Part shown: piece after piece, positions 1 through 5,337 of the stretch
Numbering within the stretch: position 1 is the first letter of the stretch
Layout: each line of letters begins with the position of its first letter
DNA from: SZUA-430 sp964647355
Lineage (GTDB): Bacteria > Pseudomonadota > Alphaproteobacteria > Micropepsales > Micropepsaceae
Direction: 5' to 3'
Length of the DNA stretch: 8,921 bases
Assembly (NCBI GenBank): GCA_964647355.1
Contig: CAZYGK010000128.1
Coordinates: forward strand, 1-8,921
Position numbers and translations under genes: made by a program
The notes under the pieces: model-generated
Databases searched by the model: none
Seen by the model: the letters and a program-made list of their open reading frames with translations, nothing else
What the model was told of the DNA's origin: nothing

Positions 1-1004
1 TCGTCGCGCACACGCGCGAGCGCAAGGACGTCACCGCGCGGGATCTGAACGCGCATGGCGCTATGACGGTGCTGCTTAAAGACGCGCTCATGCCGAACCT
101 GGTGCAGACGCTCGAGAACAACCCGGTGTTCGTGCATGGCGGGCCGTTCGGCAATATCGCGCATGGCTGCAACTCGGTGCTCGCCACGACGACGGCGTTG
201 AAGCTTGCCGACTATGTGGTAACGGAAGCGGGCTTCGGCGCCGATTTGGGCGCGGAGAAGTTTTTCAACATCAAGTGCCGCGAAGCGGGCTTGTCGCCCG
301 CCGCCGCGGTGATCGTCGCCACGGTGCGCGCGCTCAAGATGCATGGCGGGGTGGCGAAGGACGACCTCGCGAAGGAGAACGTCGCGGCCGTCGCGAAGGG
401 TGCCGCCAACCTCGCGCGGCACATCAAGAACGTGACCTCGTTCGGCGTGCCCGCCATCGTTGCGATCAACCGGTTCGTCAGCGATACGCCGGCCGAGATC
501 GAGGCGATCGTCAAAGCCGCCCGCGAGAACGGCGCCGAGGCGGTGCTCTGCACGCACTGGAGCGACGGGGGTAAGGGCACCGCGGATCTTGCCCGCGCCG
601 TCGTAGCGCTAACCGAGAAGAACGGGGCGAAGTTCCGCCCGCTCTATCCGGACGACATGCCGTTGTGGGAAAAGACCGAGACGATCGCCACGAAGCTCTA
701 CGGAGCGAGCGAGATCGTCGCCGATACGAACGTGCGCCAGCGCTTCCGCGAGTTGCAGACAGGCGGCTTCGGGCATCTGCCGATCTGCATGGCCAAGACG
801 CAGTACTCGTTCTCGACCGATCCGCTGCTCAAAGGGGCGCCGTCCGGCCACGTGGTCGCGATCCGCGAGGTGCGGCTCTCGGCCGGGGCGGAGTTCCTCG
901 TCGTCATCACCGGCGACATCATGACGATGCCGGGCCTGCCGAAGACGCCCTCGGCAAACACGATCCGCATGAACGAGGCCGGCGAGGTGGAGGGGTTGTT
1001 CTAG
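1..1004 (+). CDS. fhs: Formate-tetrahydrofolate ligase, C-terminal 333 residues (5' end outside window)
   Basis: ATP-dependent ligation of formate to tetrahydrofolate, giving 10-formyl-THF for cytosolic one-carbon metabolism. The frame is open from base 3 with no start in view. An in-frame ATG at 63 is internal, because the codons before it read as conserved family sequence (TRERKDVTARDLNAHGAM). The family is about 555-560 residues long, so roughly the last 60% is present. Visible family signatures are GGPFGNIAHGCNS, TEAGFGADLGAEKF, the PROSITE-type VATVRALKMHGG, and the C-terminal GDIMTMPGLPKTPSA. The gene ends normally with EGLF-TAG, so this copy appears intact as far as seen. Its last 367 bp are repeated at 7222-7588, downstream of an inserted block. 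Identification is very secure; the native or recombinant origin of its 3' end is open. Confidence 0.97.
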   Translation, partial: VAHTRERKDVTARDLNAHGAMTVLLKDALMPNLVQTLENNPVFVHGGPFGNIAHGCNSVLATTTALKLADYVVTEAGFGADLGAEKFFNIKCREAGLSPAAAVIVATVRALKMHGGVAKDDLAKENVAAVAKGAANLARHIKNVTSFGVPAIVAINRFVSDTPAEIEAIVKAARENGAEAVLCTHWSDGGKGTADLARAVVALTEKNGAKFRPLYPDDMPLWEKTETIATKLYGASEIVADTNVRQRFRELQTGGFGHLPICMAKTQYSFSTDPLLKGAPSGHVVAIREVRLSAGAEFLVVITGDIMTMPGLPKTPSANTIRMNEAGEVEGLF

Positions 1005-1117
1005 GCGCCTTGCTGCAGTGCACTGTTCGGCCGTCACACCGCGCAGCAGTGACGGCTGCGGTTCATCTGTGGTTCAGTGCGCAGGATCGACGCTCGTTCG
1101 AAACGCTCGAGGAGGCC
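638..1117 (+). repeat. Left direct repeat: fhs 3' end plus downstream spacer
   Basis: It matches 7222-7703 in the same orientation. The coding part (638-1004) aligns without gaps at an offset of 6584 bp. The non-coding part (1005-1117) is clearly related but more diverged, with a net 2-bp length difference. Similarity starts abruptly at CCCGCTCTATCC and stops at CTCGAGGAGGCC. The left copy therefore ends with a Shine-Dalgarno (GAGGAGG, 1109-1115) that has no matching gene behind it, while in the right copy it precedes the LprI-like gene. The spacer of each copy contains a short hairpin (CGCAGC/GCTGCG here, GGCCG/CGGCC in the right copy) without a T-run. Confidence 0.95.
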
Positions 1118-1152
1118 GGCGGACGTGATCGCACAGTTGATCACTCGCGGCG

Positions 1153-1539
1153 CTATTTCGGTTTGGGGTCCGGTGGGGGTGGCGGCGGAGGTGGAGGGCA
1201 ACCCGACCCGCACAGAAAATCTCTCTGTCCTTCGCCGGCCTTGCGTTCAACGACCGTGAAGCAGCGGCTCAAGGCCGTGTCGTAGCGAGCCTTTGCAGTT
1301 GGTCGGCAGTTTCGTACAGGCGGCCGTAGAGCACGATCACTTAAATCGCATTGGCGGAGCGCGAGCCGGTAGTCGGTGGCCGATTTCTTCTTGCAAGCCT
1401 CGATGGGCGTTTCGGCGGCGATAGACAAACCGAGCGACAGTGCGAAAGAGAACAGCGCCAATGGCATACACAAGCTATGCATGCATCGACGCGTCGCCGC
1501 CGATGCGGTCGCAACGCCATGGAAATCGTTCGAGTTCAT
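1153..1539 (-). CDS. Small secreted cysteine-rich protein with poly-proline C-terminus (128 aa), unknown function
   Basis: I do not recognise a family. The start at 1539 (MNSND) is chosen because AGGAGAAGG lies just upstream; an ATG 18 nt further upstream overlaps that site. After an arginine-containing stretch comes a hydrophobic signal-peptide core (PLALFSFALSLGLSIAA) with likely cleavage near AAE. The mature part has six cysteines (49, 64, 78, 93, 110, 114). An internal duplication is visible: residues 49-64 and 78-93 both fit C-x7-Y-x2-A-L-x2-C, suggesting two small disulfide-closed helical hairpins. The protein ends in nine consecutive prolines and DPKPK. It is the last gene of the reverse-strand series in the inserted block and converges on fhs. 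Export and disulfide formation in the periplasm are inferred. An alternative start at MHSLC (1482) would give a more typical signal peptide but lacks a visible ribosome-binding site. Confidence 0.7.
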   Translation of the reverse strand: MNSNDFHGVATASAATRRCMHSLCMPLALFSFALSLGLSIAAETPIEACKKKSATDYRLALRQCDLSDRALRPPVRNCRPTAKARYDTALSRCFTVVERKAGEGQRDFLCGSGCPPPPPPPPPDPKPK

Positions 1540-1590
1540 CCTCGACCTTCTCCTCATTTCTCGTTTCCTCAGTGTTGCGTTAATGCACTC

Positions 1591-1743
1591 TCAGCCTGGT
1601 CGTTCCCGGATTTCGAGCCGCAGCCAGCCTTGCGCGCCGGGGACGTGCACGGCATCGCCAGCGGTCGATGCAGTGCGGTTGTCCAACAGGTTGAGAAATG
1701 CCTGCGCGATGGACATGCAAGCCATCACGAATGTCATGCCCAT
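1591..1743 (-). CDS. Possible 50-residue ORF downstream of the 115-aa gene
   Basis: The frame begins ATGGGCATG 15 nt after the stop of the 115-residue gene and ends in TGA at 1591. The product starts hydrophobic (MTFVMACMSIAQAFLNLL) and ends with a protein-like stretch (VPGAQGWLRLEIRERPG). About three quarters of third positions are G or C, consistent with coding in this GC-rich DNA. A purine-rich GTGAGG overlaps the preceding stop but is rather far from the ATG. It could be a genuine small membrane or secreted peptide coupled to the upstream gene, or the remnant of a longer gene. I cannot assign a function, and without homologues this remains a candidate. Confidence 0.35.
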   Translation of the reverse strand: MGMTFVMACMSIAQAFLNLLDNRTASTAGDAVHVPGAQGWLRLEIRERPG

Positions 1744-1758
1744 AAATTGCCAGGCGCC

Positions 1759-2106
1759 TCACTGGTATGTGTAGTCATCAATACACAGCGCTTCGCCGTT
1801 CGGAAGCTTGCAGTATTTTGAGGACCTCGAGCCTTGGCGGCAGCGATCATCGAGCACGGTAATGACTTTGCCGCCAAATCCCCGGCAGTCTCTTGTGGAA
1901 AAGGCAACAGGCTTAGAACTCAATGGTCCCGTGACTCTGCCCCCTGGTAGCCGCGGGCCGCGGAAAGACGGACTCGGCGCGGTTGTCGTCGACGATGTCT
2001 TTGGCACTGTGGTTGCCGCGGCACCGTTGGGCAAATTGCCCGCAAGCGTGCTCGACCCGACTGCGAGGACTAGCGTCGCGATCAAGGGCAATGTGATGGA
2101 ACGCAT
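1759..2106 (-). CDS. Small secreted four-cysteine protein (115 aa), unknown function
   Basis: The start at 2106 (MRSITL) is chosen because AAGGAG (2113-2118) lies 6 nt before it; the ATG at 2112 directly abuts the Shine-Dalgarno. A Sec signal peptide is evident (LPLIATLVLAVGSSTLAG). It is followed by a low-complexity Thr/Ser/Pro/Gly segment (about residues 30-65) that looks like a flexible linker. A compact C-terminal domain has four cysteines (74, 89, 99, 108), probably two disulfides, ending in LPNGEALCIDDYTYQ. I recognise no family. It lies 117 bp downstream of the 887-residue gene, on the same strand. It probably has its own control region, because a repeat array related to the one near the 97-residue gene lies 63-104 nt upstream of its start. 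A periplasmic or extracellular location is inferred. Confidence 0.75.
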   Translation of the reverse strand: MRSITLPLIATLVLAVGSSTLAGNLPNGAAATTVPKTSSTTTAPSPSFRGPRLPGGRVTGPLSSKPVAFSTRDCRGFGGKVITVLDDRCRQGSRSSKYCKLPNGEALCIDDYTYQ

Positions 2107-2112
2107 GCTCAT

Positions 2113-2118
2113 CTCCTT
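2113..2118 (-). promoter_or_regulatory. Ribosome-binding site deciding the start of the 115-aa gene
   Basis: AAGGAG on the reverse strand, 6 nt before the ATG at 2106. The other in-frame ATG (2112) begins immediately after it and so is too close to be used. Confidence 0.7.
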
Positions 2119-2168
2119 CCAATTTCTTCGGCTAAAGGTGGGCCTTGGTGCCACAGGCTCACGCGCAG

Positions 2169-2210
2169 GTCCTGATGGATTTCGGAGCTTTGCCTGAGGA
2201 ATCTGCGCGG
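2169..2210. promoter_or_regulatory. Putative operator: 11-bp-phased direct repeats upstream of the 115-aa gene
   Basis: The forward strand reads CCTGATG (2171), TCGGAGC (2182) and CCTGAGG (2193), each 11 bp apart; a fourth position (2204, TGCGCGG) is poor. The 34-bp span 2169-2202 matches 5226-5259 at 28 of 34 positions without gaps. Such tandem half-sites at one-helical-turn spacing are typical of winged-helix proteins of the OmpR/PhoB DNA-binding type. The regulator at 5338-7185 has that domain. Binding by this regulator is inference. Confidence 0.5.
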
Positions 2211-2223
2211 ATGATCGTTCACC

Positions 2224-4887
2224 TCAATTCGGGCTGACGGGAAGCGGAGCCTCGGGCTTATTTGCCCAGCTCGTGTAGACCCATCCATCTCTACCGGTGG
2301 CGAACAAATCCAGTTGTGTCGGATTACGCGCGACGGCGGCGACCGGCGCGCCGCGCGCGAAGGTGCCGCCGATGTTGCGCCAACGGTTGTTGATCCCGGA
2401 CCAATCGCTGCCGAGACTCCACCAACTCGTGTAGACGCGTCCGTCGTTGCCGATGATGAAGAGATCGAGCTGGTTCGGATTGCGCGCAACCGCGGCGACC
2501 GGCGCGCCGGCGGGAAAGACGCCGCCGATATTGCGCCAGTTGTTGCCGAGGCCAGACCAGTCGCCGCCCGCGTTCCACCAACTTGTGTAGACGTGCCCCC
2601 CGTTGCCGGTGATGAATAGATCGAGGTGATTCGGATTGCGCGCCACAACGCTGACCGGCGCGCCGCGCGGGAAGACTCCACCGATATTGCGCCAATTGTC
2701 GCCGAGACCGGACCAGTCGCCGCCTGCGCTCCACCAACTTGTATAAACGTGTCCCCCGTTGCCGGTGATGAACAAATCGAGCTGGTTAGGGTTGCGCGCC
2801 ACAGCGCTGACCGGCGCACCGGGTGGAAAGACGCCGCCGATATTGCGCCAATTGTCGCCGAGTCCGGACCAGTCGCGGCCCGCGCTCCACCAACTGGTGT
2901 AGACGCGTCCGTCGTTTCCGGTGATGAACAAATCCAGCTGGTTGGGGTTGCGCGCCACGGCGGCGACCCGCGCGCCTGGCGGAAAGACGCCGCCGATATT
3001 GCGCCAACGATCGCCGAGACCGGACCAGTCGGCGCCCGCATTCCACCAACTGGTGTACACGCGCCCGTCATTGCCCGTGATGAAAAGGTCAAGGTGGTCA
3101 GGATTGCGCGCTACAGCGGTGACGGGCGCGCCAGGGGGAAATTTGCCGCCGATGTCACGCCAATTGTTGCCGAGACCAGACCAATCGCCGCGCGCGTGCC
3201 ACCAACTGGTGTAGACGCGGCCGTGGAAACCGGTCACGAACAGATCGAGGTGATCCGGATTTCGCGAAATGGCGGTGACCGGCGCACCAGGCACGAAGGG
3301 ATGGACGCGTATACCGTAGGGTGGGCCGGCTCCAATGTTGCTCCACTGGTCGTTGAGGCCCGACCAGTCCGCCGCGGGTCCAGAGCTACCAGCCTGTCCC
3401 AGGGTGCGGGTGGCTATATACATCTTCACCTCTGCGTGGTCCCCCGGCGTGCCCCTGGTGACAAGCAGGCGATCGGGCCCGTTGAACACGCCGTCGATAC
3501 TGAGGCCGGTGGCCCGCTCCGTGTTCAGGTTGTAGCGAAGGTCCAAGTTCGGGGCTCCGGTTCGACGCTCGATATCCAACCGGTCATCTCCCGAGTTGTC
3601 TTCGTCCCACAGCTCGTAGTGGATCGGCACCTCCGCTATGCCTGCGTCCACGAACTTCATCGTGATCCAAGGTGGATTGAGACTGTCGCGACCGTTCTGG
3701 GTTGCCTCGACGAACAACTGATCACCAATTCTGACCTTCGCGTAGAAATCCGCCTCGTCACCCGGCAGGGGATCGATATCGTCGAGTTGGCTAACTGCAA
3801 CGGTCTTGAGGAAGACTGCGCGTTTGTTGATCGGGAATCTGGTCATCTGCGGTACAGACGAGGGCGGCGGCGGCTCAGGCGACTCCATCCCCGGGTGCAC
3901 CACGTCAGCCACACGCAGGTCCATCGAGTTGCGAAGTCCGCCCGATAGAAGCTGATGCCAGTGGCGATTTTTGAAGTCCTCGACAAAGTCCGAGTCGAAG
4001 GTGTGGGTTGCCCAGGTTCCGGAATACGCCCGGAACAAACCCCAGTCTCCGCTGCCCTTACCTTTCCAGTGACCATCGTTGCTCCCCGACTTCGCCCACA
4101 GGGACATGCGAAACGCGGCAGCGGAGTCCGTCATTAGGTCAAGGTGCTGACGGGATGAAAGCGATATGCGCTTCGCTTGTTCCCACACGTCCCGGTCCAC
4201 CTCGCCTACCCATAGGCGCGCCTGGTTCACCCATTGCCGGGATCCGGCATAGCCGTGCACATAGGACCGATCCCAATTCCGCTTGCCATACCAGTCATGG
4301 TTCATGCCGGTGTCGTATCCCCCGTGCTGTTGCTGCTCGGGCAGCAGAGTTTTGTTGCGCGACGACCTGCCGGTCCTCACGCCGACTTTGTTGCCGGAGC
4401 TCGCATCGAAGAAGGTCAGCGTAGAGTAATAGGCACCGACGGGCGGAAGTTGAATCTCCGCCCAATTGGAGTGCGAGTAGAAATCCTGCACCGTGTGCAG
4501 GCTCATTCCCAGCAACGCCAGTACCTGCCTCGGATTTCGGTTTCGGGCAGCTTCCGCAAACCCGCGTTTGGCATTGATGGTGAAGCGGTCCCAATAGTTC
4601 TGGACCGACCGCTCGTTAAGCAGGTCATCTGCGTGTAGTTTGTTGCACTCGGTGTAGAGGGAGTCTTCCACTCCTATTCCGCCCGCGACCTCTTCGCGGT
4701 TGGAGTAGTAGTCCACCAGCCAGTTCTCGACCTGGCTGACTTGAATCGCGACATCGCTAAATCCCTGTTCAGCCATGGCTTCACGAGTAAGATCCCAGTG
4801 GTGGCCGGTATCGTAGGCATTGGCGTCGACGGCAAGGCCAAGGAAGGCCGCAGCAGCGAAGAGCCCAGCAAAGCGAAAGCCGATCAT
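2224..4887 (-). CDS. Secreted Het-C/VWA7-type zinc-hydrolase-like protein with C2-like module and seven-bladed lectin-like propeller (887 aa)
   Basis: The start ATG at 4887 overlaps the preceding stop as ATGA and has AGGAG (4896-4900) 8 nt upstream; a TTG at 4893 is less likely. Signal peptide: residues 1-24, cleavage near DANA/YD. The head (about 25-325) carries HHWDLTREAM (His29, His30, Asp32), HADDL (His85) and SLHTVQDFYSHSNW (His131, Asp135, His139). The last is the diagnostic H-x3-D-x3-H of the Het-C/VWA7 group, distantly related to zinc phospholipase C/P1 nuclease folds. A proline linker (337-346) leads to a C2-like part (about 350-500) with Asp clusters at 369-380 and 428-438 (LWDEDNSGDDRLDI). 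From about 505 to 875 there are seven 52-residue repeats of the type NPNQLDLFITGNDGRVYTSWW, resembling PLL-type fucose-lectin propellers. Predicted role: exported, metal-dependent hydrolase targeted through glycan and membrane binding. Substrate unknown; architecture secure, activity inferred. Confidence 0.85.
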   Translation of the reverse strand: MIGFRFAGLFAAAAFLGLAVDANAYDTGHHWDLTREAMAEQGFSDVAIQVSQVENWLVDYYSNREEVAGGIGVEDSLYTECNKLHADDLLNERSVQNYWDRFTINAKRGFAEAARNRNPRQVLALLGMSLHTVQDFYSHSNWAEIQLPPVGAYYSTLTFFDASSGNKVGVRTGRSSRNKTLLPEQQQHGGYDTGMNHDWYGKRNWDRSYVHGYAGSRQWVNQARLWVGEVDRDVWEQAKRISLSSRQHLDLMTDSAAAFRMSLWAKSGSNDGHWKGKGSGDWGLFRAYSGTWATHTFDSDFVEDFKNRHWHQLLSGGLRNSMDLRVADVVHPGMESPEPPPPSSVPQMTRFPINKRAVFLKTVAVSQLDDIDPLPGDEADFYAKVRIGDQLFVEATQNGRDSLNPPWITMKFVDAGIAEVPIHYELWDEDNSGDDRLDIERRTGAPNLDLRYNLNTERATGLSIDGVFNGPDRLLVTRGTPGDHAEVKMYIATRTLGQAGSSGPAADWSGLNDQWSNIGAGPPYGIRVHPFVPGAPVTAISRNPDHLDLFVTGFHGRVYTSWWHARGDWSGLGNNWRDIGGKFPPGAPVTAVARNPDHLDLFITGNDGRVYTSWWNAGADWSGLGDRWRNIGGVFPPGARVAAVARNPNQLDLFITGNDGRVYTSWWSAGRDWSGLGDNWRNIGGVFPPGAPVSAVARNPNQLDLFITGNGGHVYTSWWSAGGDWSGLGDNWRNIGGVFPRGAPVSVVARNPNHLDLFITGNGGHVYTSWWNAGGDWSGLGNNWRNIGGVFPAGAPVAAVARNPNQLDLFIIGNDGRVYTSWWSLGSDWSGINNRWRNIGGTFARGAPVAAVARNPTQLDLFATGRDGWVYTSWANKPEAPLPVSPN
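2263..3375 (-). repeat. Seven 156-bp tandem repeats encoding propeller blades
   Basis: The period is exactly 156 bp (52 codons), with units running 3276-3121, 3120-2965, 2964-2809, 2808-2653, 2652-2497, 2496-2341 and a shortened last unit from 2340. A partial blade at 3375-3277 (ADWSGLNDQWSNIG) precedes the first full unit. It probably pairs with the truncated last blade to close the ring. Units 3-5 are the most alike at DNA level. Because the period is a multiple of three, the repeats also create long spurious frames on both strands. Confidence 0.93.
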
Positions 4888-5177
4888 GTGCAATTCTCCT
4901 GAAGTAACCCGAGAGCCTTCCGCACCGGTTGGTCGTGGGTCTCCGAACGTTTCCCGAAGTGGCCCGCGAACTTGGTGGCCTGCTTTCTCAGTTCTATTAG
5001 GCCTTCGAGGCGGCAGGCCGGATGAGGACCAACTTTGTTCACTTGCCTGGGCTGAATCCGATTGTTCGCCGAGTAGTCACCGGTGCCGCGACCGACGGGT
5101 GCCGTCCGCCCAGCGAATGCCGGGTCAGTGGCGGCGAGGATGAGGGCGAGGCAGGCAATCTGGCGAAGTGTGGCCAT
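4884..5177 (-). CDS. Small exported protein (97 aa) translationally coupled to the 887-aa protein
   Basis: The start at 5177 is set by a strong GGAGGTG ribosome-binding site (5181-5187) and by the signal peptide that begins there (MATLRQIACLALILAA...AFAG); longer frames upstream run into the divergent regulator. The mature part is about 75 residues, basic, with two cysteines (55 and 96) that could form one disulfide, and contains RTAPVGRGTGDYSANN and a helical Leu/Arg/Lys-rich segment near 58-75. No family is recognised. The TGA stop overlaps the ATG of the 887-residue gene by 4 bp (ATGA), so the two are almost certainly co-translated. A partner, chaperone, export aid or protective protein for its neighbour is possible, but sequence alone does not choose between these. 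A repeat array related to that of the 115-residue gene lies 51-90 nt upstream. Confidence 0.78.
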   Translation of the reverse strand: MATLRQIACLALILAATDPAFAGRTAPVGRGTGDYSANNRIQPRQVNKVGPHPACRLEGLIELRKQATKFAGHFGKRSETHDQPVRKALGLLQENCT

Positions 5178-5180
5178 GGG

Positions 5181-5187
5181 CACCTCC
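5181..5187 (-). promoter_or_regulatory. Ribosome-binding site of the 97-aa gene
   Basis: GGAGGTG on the reverse strand, 3 nt before the ATG measured from its last base. It is the strongest Shine-Dalgarno in the inserted block and fixes the start at 5177. Confidence 0.75.
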
Positions 5188-5225
5188 GTGAGCGGGAGGT
5201 TGAGGTTAGGTGACCCAGCAATTGC

Positions 5226-5267
5226 GTCCTGAGGGGGATCGGAGTTTTGCCTGCGGAATAGCTGAGG
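5226..5267. promoter_or_regulatory. Putative operator in the divergent intergenic region: four 11-bp-phased half-sites
   Basis: The forward strand shows CCTGAGG (5228), TCGGAGT (5239), CCTGCGG (5250) and GCTGAGG (5261), each exactly 11 bp apart. The first three match the array upstream of the 115-residue gene in order and spacing. The site lies between the 97-residue gene (start 5177) and the regulator (start 5338), so it could serve both directions. A winged-helix protein such as the regulator at 5338-7185 is the natural candidate ligand; this is not shown by the sequence. Confidence 0.55.
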
Positions 5268-5276
5268 CGGTAGTAT
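5247..5276 (+). promoter_or_regulatory. Possible promoter of the regulator gene
   Basis: TTGCCT (5247-5252) and TAGTAT (5271-5276), separated by 18 bp, fit a sigma-70-like promoter pointing toward the regulator, leaving a leader of about 55 nt. It overlaps the third and fourth half-sites of the putative operator, which would fit autoregulation. Short promoter matches are easily fortuitous. Confidence 0.3.
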
Positions 5277-5337
5277 CTCTCGCGTCTGGATTGCGCCATA
5301 AACCCCAGCTTTCACGCTGTATCGGGCCAACTCGAGC

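Noticed and set aside
1125..1259. Short forward frame beginning GTG after the orphan ribosome-binding site
   Set aside because: It overlaps the better-supported 128-aa reverse gene and reads as its antisense; no homology recognised.
2109..3092. Reverse-strand frame of about 327 codons covering the propeller repeats and the spacer before the 115-aa gene
   Set aside because: Out-of-frame reading of the same 156-bp repeats, rich in Ala/Ser/Arg, with no signal or start context.
2263..3375. CRISPR-like array
   Set aside because: Repeats are 156 bp, contiguous and coding, with no unique spacers.
2626..3948. Long open frame (about 440 codons) on the forward strand opposite the 887-aa gene
   Set aside because: It is a by-product of the 156-bp repeat period and GC bias; its translation is repetitive Ala/Arg/Pro/Asp without family features, while the reverse strand encodes a clear domain protein.
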